64,000 nucleotides of DNA from NCBI RefSeq assembly GCF_002000025.1, contig NZ_MUZV01000007.1:124001-188000 (forward strand), written 5' to 3'. Every line of letters starts with the position of its first letter. The first letter of the stretch is position 1. The notes under the pieces are model-generated. The model was not told where the DNA came from. It did no database searches and worked only from the letters and a program-made list of their open reading frames with translations. Positions 7,657 through 15,833 of the stretch are shown piece by piece. This stretch comes from Cognaticolwellia aestuarii (GTDB lineage Bacteria > Pseudomonadota > Gammaproteobacteria > Enterobacterales > Alteromonadaceae). Both the position numbers and the translations under genes were made by a program.

Positions 7657-8610
7657 ATGGCTTTAATAAATTGTTGGGAATGTGATATGACTATCAGCAC
7701 TACAGCTGAAGCTTGTCCGAAATGTGGCGCACCATCAAAGCATGCAAATTCAGCAGTTCAAGATCTTCAACCTGCAGCGAACACGATGGGTATAGATCCA
7801 GAAATTCACAAAGAAATGTTGGCCCAAGCGAGTATCGTAGTAAAACGTAAAAAACTACTAAAAAGTTTGCAAGATATTGTTGCTGGTAATGTTCATGAAA
7901 ATTTCTTTAATGCCAAAGGAAGTGGCAAAAAAGTTTATGCGCAAATTCAATGGAAACATTATTTTATTGATGATCATGAAAAAGACAAAACTACACAAAC
8001 ACACGTAAGTAAAACAACCGGTTTTACGAATCGTGGCAACAGTTATGTCAAAGATGTCAACGTAAGTACGACGACAACACATTATGATTATGTTGACGTT
8101 ATTGATATGGAAGATCATAAATCGACATACCGCTTAGTAGATTGTCGTTTAGATAAGTTAAATTCAGGCCAAGTTATCTCGTTAGGTTGGGTAAATAAAT
8201 CGGAGCAACCTTTAGTTGATGAGCAATGTTCAGAAGATGCTTGGCAGATAGGCCAAAGTTGGAGAGAAAGTATTCAGCCATCGATTTTTGTCTCACACCA
8301 CGACCCTAAAGGCGGTACTGAAAGTAATTGGCAAGCGTTGGCGTCAGAGGAGTTTAAAGATAGTTTTATTAGCAGTAGCATTGGTAAGTGGCACCTACTT
8401 TGGCTGACTCCGGTTGTGCTAAGTGTGGCAGGTTTTAGAGAAGAGTTACTCATTACTAGCTCAGTTGTTGCGTTATCGACAATGATGATTGTTAAAATCG
8501 CTCGAAGCATCAAAGCAGGTAGACAATTTAAACTATTAAAAGAGTGGTACCGTAATGAAGCGGGGCTAATGTTAAATAAAGGTAATGATAGCTATGAGCG
8601 ATTAAGGTAA
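7657..8610 (+). CDS. Zinc-ribbon membrane protein of unknown function, 317 aa
   Basis: The N-terminus carries a short zinc ribbon (CWEC at 6-9, CPKC at 20-23), the kind found in many zinc_ribbon/DUF proteins. A soluble, Thr-rich region follows (TQTHVSKTTGFTNRGNSYVKDVNVSTTTTHYDYVD split by short turns). Near the C-terminus two hydrophobic segments (about 246-262 and 268-284) form a likely membrane hairpin, followed by a basic tail. There is no signal peptide, so the ribbon is probably cytoplasmic. The start has an AGGA site. I cannot name a family or function. It stands alone downstream of the kinase and might be a regulon member, which is untested. Confidence 0.65.
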   Translation: MALINCWECDMTISTTAEACPKCGAPSKHANSAVQDLQPAANTMGIDPEIHKEMLAQASIVVKRKKLLKSLQDIVAGNVHENFFNAKGSGKKVYAQIQWKHYFIDDHEKDKTTQTHVSKTTGFTNRGNSYVKDVNVSTTTTHYDYVDVIDMEDHKSTYRLVDCRLDKLNSGQVISLGWVNKSEQPLVDEQCSEDAWQIGQSWRESIQPSIFVSHHDPKGGTESNWQALASEEFKDSFISSSIGKWHLLWLTPVVLSVAGFREELLITSSVVALSTMMIVKIARSIKAGRQFKLLKEWYRNEAGLMLNKGNDSYERLR

Positions 8611-8894
8611 TTACAGCGTCCAATAGCAGAGCCAATAAAATTTTGCTCTGCTTGACCTATTCGCTATAAAAAACTGAGTTTATTGGCTGTATCAAGTGCC
8701 AGGCTGGCATTCTTTAATGCTAATAAGCATTTCTATAAGGTAATGTAAGATAAGGAATTTGTAGTGATAAAAGCAAAAATAACTATTGCAAATGTAACAA
8801 GGTGTGTGTAAGTTGTAATTGAAATGTTAATGGACTAAGTGTTTCTTTTTAATTTAAATACTGAGCTTTTATCAAATATAGAGGAATGCCATTA

Positions 8895-9626
8895 ATGCAC
8901 TGTCGTCGCTTTATTAAGTCTTTGTTAATCTCCTGTCTAATTTCGTTACCTGTATCTGCTTCATTAATAGAGCGAGATTATTTACAGTTAGATGATGGCG
9001 GCATAACTTATGATAATGAAAGTGGTTATGAATGGCTTGATCTTTCTTTTACCCGTTCAATGAATTTAAACCAATATCAAGACTACCTGTCTTCTTCTAA
9101 TGATGGCTGGATGTTCGCGAGTAGCCGTATGGTCGATAATTTATTTACCCAATTTAATTTAACCAAAAAAGTTAATGTCCATAGTGGTATATATGAGGTA
9201 AGTGAAGATAATTCAAGCTTTGGTACTTATCATTCAGCATCCGGCTATTCTTATTACAAGCCACCGGAAAAAGCTTTTATTGACCTGGTTAGCGCTTTGA
9301 CGATGTTAGGTGAATCAATGAGTGAAGGTTCGGCACTATTTGGAATTAAAGGCTTTACCAGTGATAATATCAATGGTGCCTATGAGCAATATATGGCTTA
9401 TCATAATGGTGCGGAAGATCTTGGGATTTTGGCATTTGGTGATTACCACCGAGTGCCTACCGGTAAAGATATTCAGTCATTTTTTACTTATCGTATTGCG
9501 AGACCTGAAGTTAATTTTTCCTCACTGAATATTAGCGTGCCAAGCACTCAAGTAACAGAGCCTACAACGCTTGCCATCTTCACTTTAATGCTTTCTTTAT
9601 TTGCTTTTCGTCGCTATCAAAAGTAA
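8895..9626 (+). CDS. Exported PEP-CTERM-type protein
   Basis: The protein (243 aa from this start) has a signal peptide (RRFIKSLLISCLISLPVSA) and a C-terminal tripartite sorting tag: TEPTTLAIF, a hydrophobic helix and the basic end FRRYQK. This fits PEP-CTERM proteins, which exosortase cleaves and routes to the surface or extracellular polymer; the first Pro of PEP is Thr here. The middle region (GYEWLDLSFTRSMN...DGWMFASSRMVDNLF) resembles uncharacterised PEP-CTERM proteins of marine gammaproteobacteria. I chose the ATG at 8895 rather than 8886 because the GAGGA site at 8881-8885 is well spaced only for the former. No exosortase gene is in the window. Confidence 0.75.
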   Translation: MHCRRFIKSLLISCLISLPVSASLIERDYLQLDDGGITYDNESGYEWLDLSFTRSMNLNQYQDYLSSSNDGWMFASSRMVDNLFTQFNLTKKVNVHSGIYEVSEDNSSFGTYHSASGYSYYKPPEKAFIDLVSALTMLGESMSEGSALFGIKGFTSDNINGAYEQYMAYHNGAEDLGILAFGDYHRVPTGKDIQSFFTYRIARPEVNFSSLNISVPSTQVTEPTTLAIFTLMLSLFAFRRYQK

Positions 9627-9898
9627 CACTAGCTTGATTATTGCGCCTTAAACAAAGGTTTTTGGCCGCTAATTTTTGTACAGCGTTACAATTTTCCTTC
9701 CGCATTAGTTCCACTTCTTATGTCATCATTTGACAGTAAATAATGATGAATAATTACTAAATATTCGACTTTAGTGGTGTATTACAACATGAAAACTTAG
9801 GCTATGATGTTGGCAAGTTAAAATATAATGATAGTTGAATGAAGACATTAATTCGACATATCAGTAACCACTAGATATTAGAAAATGAAGGATTAAGC

Positions 9899-11842
9899 AT
9901 GCAAGCACTTAAAAGTCATTATCCCGTATTAGAGCAAGCAAAAGCTCACACCTATATTGATTCAGCCACTTATGATGCAATGTACCAACAGTCAATCGAT
10001 CAACCTGAAGTTTTTTGGGCTCAACAAGCAGAAGAGTTTCTTGACTGGTACAAGCCGTGGGATAGTGTGACTGATGTTGACATGAAAGCTGCTGATATTA
10101 AATGGTTTTCTGGTGGTAAATTAAATGTTAGTTATAACTGTATTGATCGTCACTTAGTTAGTAAAGCTGATGACACCGCTATTATCTGGGAAGGTGACAA
10201 TCCTAGTGAAGATAAAAAAATTACTTATCAAGAGTTGCATGATCATGTTTGTCGTTTTGCAAACTTATTAAAAGCACGTGGGGTAAAAAAAGGCGATCGT
10301 GTTTGTATTTACATGCCAATGATCCCTGAAATTGGTTATGCCATGTTAGCTTGTGCCCGTATAGGTGCGGTACATTCGGTAGTGTTCGGTGGTTTTTCTA
10401 CTGAAGCTATTCGTTCAAGAATTATCGATGCTGACTGTCAAGTTGTGATCACTTCTGATGAAAGCCTTCGCGGCGGACGTGTTATTCCAATTAAATCAAA
10501 TGTTGATGCAGCTATTGTTGATTGCCCTAATGTTCACTCGGTAATCGTCGTAGAAAGAACCGCGGGTGACATTGCTTGGAATGATAAAGTTGATGTTAAT
10601 TATCAACAAGAAGTAGCCAAGTTTCCTGCGGCTTGTGAGCCTGAAGTGATGGATGCTGAAGATCCGCTATTTATACTGTATACCTCAGGTTCTACAGGTA
10701 CGCCAAAAGGCGTTCTACATACTTGTGGTGGTTATTTACTCTATGCAGCGATGACCCATAAGTATGTTTTTGACTATAAAGATGGTGAAATTTATTGGTG
10801 TACAGCAGATGCAGGTTGGATTACTGGTCATTCTTATATTTTTTATGGTCCATTAGCTAATGGTGCAACCACCTTAGTTTTTGAAGGTGTACCAACGTAT
10901 CCTGATGCAGGTCGTTTTTGGGAAGTATGTGATAAACACCAAGTGAATATTTTCTATACCGCACCAACGGCAATTCGCGCGTTAATGAGTGTGGGTGATA
11001 GCTTTGTTGAAAAAGCTGATTTATCGTCGTTACGTATTTTGGGGACAGTTGGCGAGCCAATTAACCCTGAAGCATGGCATTGGTACTATGAGGTCGTAGG
11101 TAAAAGTAATTGCCCAATTGTTGATACGTGGTGGCAAACTGAAACTGGCGGTATTTTAATTACTTCATTGCCTGGAGCGGTTGATATGAAGCCAGGTGCT
11201 GCAGGTAAGCCTTTCTTTGGTGTTAAGCCAGCATTGTTTGATAAAGACGGTAATACCCTAGAGGGTGAGAACCAAGGTTTGCTAATGATGACAGGTAGTT
11301 GGCCTGGTCAATTACGTAGTGTTTATGGTGATCATGATCGCTTCTACCAAACTTACCTGAGCCAATATCCAGGAAACTACTTCACTGGTGATGGTGCAAA
11401 ACGCGATGAAGATGGTTTTTACTGGATCACCGGTCGTGTTGATGATGTCTTAAATGTTTCTGGCCACCGCTTAGGTACTGCAGAAATTGAAAGTGCATTG
11501 GTATTGCATCCTGCCGTTGCAGAGGCGGCTGTAGTTGGTTACCCGCATGAAATCAAAGGTCAAGGGGTATATGCCTATGTAACTTTGATGAATAATGCGA
11601 CAGAGTCTGACGCTTTACTAGCGGAGTTAACAGAATTTGTTGCCAAAGAACTAGGTCGCTTTGCTAAACCTGACTATATTCAATACGCGCCTGGTTTGCC
11701 AAAAACGCGTTCGGGTAAAATTATGCGTCGTATTTTACGTAAAATTGCAGAAAATGATCTTGATACCTTAGGTGATACTTCAACCTTAGCTGAACCTGCT
11801 GTTGTTGATCATTTAGTGAGTAATCGTATTGTTCATAGTTAA
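9899..11842 (+). CDS. acs: Acetyl-CoA synthetase
   Basis: Acs activates acetate with ATP and CoA to acetyl-CoA through acetyl-AMP, the high-affinity acetate scavenging route that feeds the TCA and glyoxylate cycles. At 647 aa it has the family's length. Visible are the adenylate-forming P-loop [36 protein letters not shown] and the C-terminal hinge and catalytic PKTRSGK with Lys607, the residue acetylated by Pat-type enzymes in homologues. The start has an AAGGA site. It is monocistronic, with its own terminator. It fits functionally with aceA and glcB elsewhere in this window. Confidence 0.97.
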   Translation: MQALKSHYPVLEQAKAHTYIDSATYDAMYQQSIDQPEVFWAQQAEEFLDWYKPWDSVTDVDMKAADIKWFSGGKLNVSYNCIDRHLVSKADDTAIIWEGDNPSEDKKITYQELHDHVCRFANLLKARGVKKGDRVCIYMPMIPEIGYAMLACARIGAVHSVVFGGFSTEAIRSRIIDADCQVVITSDESLRGGRVIPIKSNVDAAIVDCPNVHSVIVVERTAGDIAWNDKVDVNYQQEVAKFPAACEPEVMDAEDPLFILYTSGSTGTPKGVLHTCGGYLLYAAMTHKYVFDYKDGEIYWCTADAGWITGHSYIFYGPLANGATTLVFEGVPTYPDAGRFWEVCDKHQVNIFYTAPTAIRALMSVGDSFVEKADLSSLRILGTVGEPINPEAWHWYYEVVGKSNCPIVDTWWQTETGGILITSLPGAVDMKPGAAGKPFFGVKPALFDKDGNTLEGENQGLLMMTGSWPGQLRSVYGDHDRFYQTYLSQYPGNYFTGDGAKRDEDGFYWITGRVDDVLNVSGHRLGTAEIESALVLHPAVAEAAVVGYPHEIKGQGVYAYVTLMNNATESDALLAELTEFVAKELGRFAKPDYIQYAPGLPKTRSGKIMRRILRKIAENDLDTLGDTSTLAEPAVVDHLVSNRIVHS

Positions 11843-11875
11843 ATGATTAAAAGATAATTTCTTCAGTATGATTTA

Positions 11876-11904
11876 TAAAAAGCGCCAATCGGCGCTTTTT
11901 TTCG
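11876..11904 (+). terminator. Intrinsic terminator after acs
   Basis: AAAAAGCGCC / GGCGCTTTTT stem with loop AATC and following T residues, 35 bases after the acs stop. Confidence 0.93.
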
Positions 11905-11945
11905 TTAAAAACTGATTAATAGGGCTGTACCTAAGAAAATTATAG

Positions 11946-11963
11946 TGTAATATAATCAATACA
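11946..11963 (+). promoter_or_regulatory. Weak TyrR box upstream of aroF
   Basis: TGTAATATAATCAATACA has the palindromic TGTA-N10-TACA frame and the invariant G and C 14 bases apart of the TyrR operator (consensus TGTAAA-N6-TTTACA), but imperfect inner positions. It lies five bases from a stronger box, like the weak/strong pairs known at TyrR-controlled promoters in E. coli. Confidence 0.55.
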
Positions 11964-11968
11964 AACAA

Positions 11969-11986
11969 AGTAAAGTTTAATTTACA
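11969..11986 (+). promoter_or_regulatory. Strong TyrR box upstream of aroF
   Basis: AGTAAAGTTTAATTTACA matches the TyrR consensus TGTAAA-N6-TTTACA at 11 of 12 defined bases. It lies about 160 bases before the aroF start, directly after the acs terminator. With the weak box on its left it makes tyrosine-dependent repression of aroF-tyrA the most likely control, as in E. coli. No tyrR gene is in the window. Confidence 0.7.
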
Positions 11987-12143
11987 CTGAGATTTTAGAT
12001 ACAATGTATAAGCTGCATTATCGATATTATTACCTCCCATACTTTAGCTAGTCACATCTCTAGCGTCATCGTTAGTTGTTAAATTAACCATAATTGCTTT
12101 ACTTAACACTCTATTTATTGCTCTATATATTCAGGAAAGTCCT

Positions 12144-13265
12144 ATGTCAGAATCTACTTCAACTGCTGCTCAAAGCCCAATGCCCAAAAGCAGGTTAAAC
12201 GATATACACGTTAATGCCGAAGATGTTTTAATCACACCTAATGCCTTGCGCGAAGAGTTACCACTGCCAGAAGCTGGTCGTGTGTTTGTTAAAAATGCAC
12301 GTCAAATCATTGCGAATATTATCCATAAACAAGATCATCGCTTGTTAGTCATTACTGGCCCATGTTCGGTACATGATGTTGAAGCGGCAAAAGCTTATGC
12401 ACGAAAATTAAAAGTGTTACATGATAAATACCAAGACAGCTTATATATTGTTATGCGGGTTTACTTTGAAAAACCACGCACAACTGTCGGTTGGAAAGGT
12501 CTAATTAATGATCCACACATGGACGGTTCATTTGATGTTGAAAGCGGTCTTCGTAAAGCGCGAGAATTGTTAATTTACTTAACTGAGCTAGGCTTGCCTC
12601 TAGCTACCGAAGCACTTGATCCTATTAGTCCTCAGTATTTAGCTGAGTTATTTAGTTGGTCTGCTATTGGCGCTCGTACCACAGAATCGCAAACCCATCG
12701 TGAAATGGCCAGTGGTTTATCTATGCCAATCGGTTTTAAAAATGGCACTAATGGTGGACTTGGGGTAGCAATCAATGCGTTACAATCAGCGGCTCATTCG
12801 CACCGCTTTATGGGAATTAATCGCTTAGGGCAAGTGGCGCTAATTAAAACCTCAGGTAACCCTGATGGCCATGTTATTTTACGTGGTGGTAAGCAACCTA
12901 ATTATGATTCGGTTAATGTGGCATTATGTGAGCAAGAGCTAGCTAAGCAAAACTTAGAGCCAGGTATTGTTGTTGATTGCTCACATGGTAATTCTAATAA
13001 GGATTACCGTCGTCAGCCGTTAGTGGCAGAGAATGTTTTTAATCAAATTTGTGAAGGCAATAAGTCTATTATTGGTATTATGCTAGAGAGTAATATTAAT
13101 TCAGGTAATCAAAGCTCAGACTTACCATTTCAAGCACTTGAATACGGCGTTTCTGTTACTGATGCTTGTATTGATTTTGCGACTACTGAGCAACTGATTT
13201 TAACGGCAAGTGATAAGCTTGAAGTGGCTTTAAAGCAAAGAATTAATAGCACAGTTAACGAATAG
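12144..13265 (+). CDS. aroF: 3-deoxy-7-phosphoheptulonate synthase (DAHP synthase, class I AroAI type)
   Basis: Joins phosphoenolpyruvate and erythrose 4-phosphate, the first step of the shikimate pathway. The 373-aa protein has the class I motifs: ITGPCSVHD, VYFEKPRTTVGWKGLINDP, ESQTHREMASGLSMPIGFKNGT, KTSGNPDGHVILRGG, DCSHGN and IMLESN. The symbol aroF rests on the tyrA neighbour 15 bases downstream and the TyrR boxes; the allosteric effector cannot be proved from sequence. An AGGAAAG ribosome binding site supports the start. Confidence 0.95.
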   Translation: MSESTSTAAQSPMPKSRLNDIHVNAEDVLITPNALREELPLPEAGRVFVKNARQIIANIIHKQDHRLLVITGPCSVHDVEAAKAYARKLKVLHDKYQDSLYIVMRVYFEKPRTTVGWKGLINDPHMDGSFDVESGLRKARELLIYLTELGLPLATEALDPISPQYLAELFSWSAIGARTTESQTHREMASGLSMPIGFKNGTNGGLGVAINALQSAAHSHRFMGINRLGQVALIKTSGNPDGHVILRGGKQPNYDSVNVALCEQELAKQNLEPGIVVDCSHGNSNKDYRRQPLVAENVFNQICEGNKSIIGIMLESNINSGNQSSDLPFQALEYGVSVTDACIDFATTEQLILTASDKLEVALKQRINSTVNE

Positions 13266-13280
13266 GATTAAAAATTAGCA

Positions 13281-14423
13281 ATGAGTAACACAGCTACATT
13301 TGAGCAGCAATTAGGTGCACTACGTGATGAGATTGACGATATAGATGGTCAGCTCGTTGCGTTATTAGCTAAACGGCGCGCTGTAACGACAAAAGTTGGC
13401 TTATTAAAAAGCGAAGTTGGGATGCCAATTTTTGCTCCTGAGCGCGAAGCGAGCTTACTTAAAGCTCGTCGTCAGCAAGCAATAACTGCCGGAATTTCAC
13501 CAGAACTAATTGAAGATATTTTACGTCGTTTGATGCAAGATTCTTACATTAGTCAAGATGCTAGCGGCTATCGATGTGTGAACCCTAACTGCAATAAAGT
13601 TGTTATTATTGGTGGTGAAGGGCAGCTAGGACGCATTTTTGTTGATCTGTTTACCCGCTCTCATTATCAGGTACAAACGCTAGAGCAAGCCGACTGGCCA
13701 AACAGTGCAGAGATACTAGCTGATGCTAGTTTAGTGATTGTTGCTGTGCCGATCCGACTGACAACTATGGTAATTAAAAAGCTAAGCAGCTTACCTGAGA
13801 GTTGTATTTTAGCTGACGTTACTAGCATTAAAGAAGCTCCGCTATACGAGATGATGAAAGTACATCGTGGGCCTGTTATTGGTTTGCATCCGATGTTTGG
13901 TCCTGACGTTACCGGTTTGGTTAAGCAAACCATCATTGCTTGTGAAGGACGTTTACCAGAGCAATATCATTGGTTACTTGAGCAGTTCCAAGTATGGGGG
14001 GCTAAAATTTATCCTGTTGAAGCTCATGCGCATGATGAAGCAATGTCAATGGTGCAAGTTATGCGACATTTTTCCACTATTGCCTATGGTTATCACTTAA
14101 TGACCGAAGGCGCAGATATTGCGCAGTTAGTCGAGATGAGTTCGCCTATATATCGCTTAGAGCTGATTATGGTTGGACGGTTATTTGCCCAAGATCCGGT
14201 GTTGTACACAGATATTATTTTTGCCAACCAAGATAATATTGCTATGATGAAGCGCTTTGCATATCGATTTTTAGAATTACTGGAAGATGTGCAGTTAAAT
14301 GATAAGCAAGCCTTTACCGCCATGTTTTCACAAGTATCTGATTGGTTTGGTGATTATGCTGATATTTTCTTACAAGAAAGTAAAGCAATGTTGGTAAAAG
14401 CAGATCAACTGAAGAAATATTAA
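13281..14423 (+). CDS. tyrA: Bifunctional chorismate mutase / prephenate dehydrogenase (T-protein)
   Basis: Converts chorismate to prephenate and then, with NAD+, to 4-hydroxyphenylpyruvate, the tyrosine branch. The 380-aa protein joins an AroQ-type mutase (about 1-90: LRDEIDDIDGQLVALLAKR, with VGLLKSEVGMPIF and the ILRRLMQDSY end) to a dehydrogenase (about 108-380) opening with the nucleotide fold VVIIGGEGQLGRIFVDLF and containing GLHPMFGPDV and the MVQVMRHF helix. It is co-transcribed with aroF (15-base gap), so both answer to the TyrR boxes. The fused form matches enterobacterial TyrA. Confidence 0.96.
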   Translation: MSNTATFEQQLGALRDEIDDIDGQLVALLAKRRAVTTKVGLLKSEVGMPIFAPEREASLLKARRQQAITAGISPELIEDILRRLMQDSYISQDASGYRCVNPNCNKVVIIGGEGQLGRIFVDLFTRSHYQVQTLEQADWPNSAEILADASLVIVAVPIRLTTMVIKKLSSLPESCILADVTSIKEAPLYEMMKVHRGPVIGLHPMFGPDVTGLVKQTIIACEGRLPEQYHWLLEQFQVWGAKIYPVEAHAHDEAMSMVQVMRHFSTIAYGYHLMTEGADIAQLVEMSSPIYRLELIMVGRLFAQDPVLYTDIIFANQDNIAMMKRFAYRFLELLEDVQLNDKQAFTAMFSQVSDWFGDYADIFLQESKAMLVKADQLKKY

Positions 14424-14455
14424 GTATCAATATTACGACACAGACAAGGAATGAA

Positions 14456-14932
14456 ATGAAAACAGTTTCCACCATGTTATTAATTATCACGATCCTATTT
14501 ACCATTACCGCTTGCGCTAATGGTAATGCAGAAAAAAACACTATGGCTATAGGTGAAATTAGCCAACAGCAGTTAATTCGTGATTATGATGCCTTTCAGC
14601 AAAGCTATCAGGCATTTGCATTATCTGAGCAAGAAATTTCAGTGATCAAAGGTTGGCCAAATAATTTACATATCGATATATATTTTGGTTCTTGGTGTCA
14701 TGATAGTCAGCGTGAAGTGCCAAGATTTTTAAAGGTGTTGGCAGAAAATAGCGCATTATCTTACCGTTTAATTGGACTTGATTATGATAAATCTGAACCT
14801 AATGGCTCAGCAAAAAAGCATAATATTCGTTACACGCCAACTTTTGTGGTCTATCAAGGTAGTAAAGAAATCGGGCGCATTATTGAACGCCCAAAAGTGT
14901 CATTAACCGCTGATATATCAGCAATGCTATAA
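14456..14932 (+). CDS. Thioredoxin-fold lipoprotein with a single active-site cysteine
   Basis: A 158-aa protein with a lipoprotein signal (LLIITILFTITAC, lipid Cys20) and a thioredoxin fold seen in DIYFGSWCHDSQREVPRFLKVL and the cis-Pro region RYTPTFVVY. The active-site equivalent is WCHDS: Cys81 is present but the second cysteine is replaced by Ser84, as in monothiol-type thioredoxin folds. It cannot form the usual CXXC disulfide, so a reductase or monothiol/peroxidatic role is more likely than oxidase. It follows tyrA by 32 bases and ends at a strong terminator, so it may share the operon, though a metabolic link is not obvious. Confidence 0.75.
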   Translation: MKTVSTMLLIITILFTITACANGNAEKNTMAIGEISQQQLIRDYDAFQQSYQAFALSEQEISVIKGWPNNLHIDIYFGSWCHDSQREVPRFLKVLAENSALSYRLIGLDYDKSEPNGSAKKHNIRYTPTFVVYQGSKEIGRIIERPKVSLTADISAML

Positions 14933-14975
14933 TTTTTAGTTAAAAAGCAGCTAAAATAAAAGTATTAAAAAAAAT

Positions 14976-15007
14976 CGCACAACAGTAACTTGTTGTGCGT
15001 TTTTTTT
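14976..15007 (+). terminator. Intrinsic terminator ending the aroF-tyrA-lipoprotein unit
   Basis: CGCACAACA / TGTTGTGCG stem, loop GTAACT, followed by eight T residues. An A-run upstream (14967-14974) lets it also act for the convergent nrdJb transcript. Confidence 0.92.
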
Positions 15008-15050
15008 ATGCTGATAGACACTTAACTTTGGTAATTTAGCTTAATCACAC

Positions 15051-15755
15051 TTAACCACATTTTGAGTCGCCACAGTTTAAACATGTAGAACAACCGTCTA
15101 GTAATACGACTGATTTCTGGTAGCACTTTTTACAGTTACTTGCGGTGTCTGGAAAATTTAATTGATGGTTTTCACTTTTACTGACAGTTTTATTTGTATC
15201 CTCAGCCATTGCAGCTTGTTGTTTTTGTTTTAAAAATGCTTGCTGATGAGCATCTATTTCACTCTTAGGTAACATGTCTAAGGTTTTTAAGTGTGTTTCA
15301 ATCACATGGCCGATATCAGCAACGACTGACGGCATAAAAATACCTGTGCCAGGTTGATAATAGCCACCTTTAGGATCAAATACAGCTTTGAGTTCTTCAA
15401 CTAAAAATGTGCAATCACCGCCTTTACGAAATACAGCAGAAATTACACGTGTTAAGGCAACAACCCATGAATAAAACTCCATGTTCTTTGAGTTAACAAA
15501 TATTTCAAATGGTCGCCTAACTTCTTGCGTAGTGCCTTGGTTTAATAAAATATCATTAATGGTGATATATAGTGCATGATCTGAAATAGGTGGTTTTATT
15601 TTATAGGTTGAACCGACTAACATTTCAGGTCGTTTGGTTTTTTCCGTTAAATTTACCATCACCTTATTGTTAGCACTTTCTGCTGTGAGTGTTGCGTCGC
15701 TGTCAGGTGACTTTACTTTCGCCGCGCTAATATTTTGTGTTATCTCTTTCATCAT
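15051..15755 (-). CDS. nrdJb: Class II ribonucleotide reductase, small split subunit NrdJb
   Basis: A 234-aa protein equal to the C-terminal part of B12-dependent ribonucleotide reductase, encoded separately. It carries the TSCPD-type domain (KPPISDHALYITINDIL... EIFVNSKNMEFYSWVVALTRVISAVFRKGGD, in pieces) and a cysteine-rich tail (CKKC, CSTC, CGDSKCG) that acts as the mobile redox/zinc tail re-reducing the active site. In Pseudomonas aeruginosa the class II enzyme is likewise split into NrdJa and NrdJb, and both are needed. It lies 78 bases after nrdJa and is surely co-transcribed. The start has a GAGAG site. Confidence 0.9.
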   Translation of the reverse strand: MMKEITQNISAAKVKSPDSDATLTAESANNKVMVNLTEKTKRPEMLVGSTYKIKPPISDHALYITINDILLNQGTTQEVRRPFEIFVNSKNMEFYSWVVALTRVISAVFRKGGDCTFLVEELKAVFDPKGGYYQPGTGIFMPSVVADIGHVIETHLKTLDMLPKSEIDAHQQAFLKQKQQAAMAEDTNKTVSKSENHQLNFPDTASNCKKCYQKSVVLLDGCSTCLNCGDSKCG

Positions 15756-15833
15756 TGTTACTCTCGTGATTATTTATACCCGTGACGCTTCTATATACAA
15801 AGTTCAGCTTGAAGTATTAGGGGCAATATAAGC

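Noticed and set aside
9722-9898. Search for a cis-regulatory RNA or CRP site before acs
   Set aside because: No conserved riboswitch core or correctly spaced operator was visible in the AT-rich leader.
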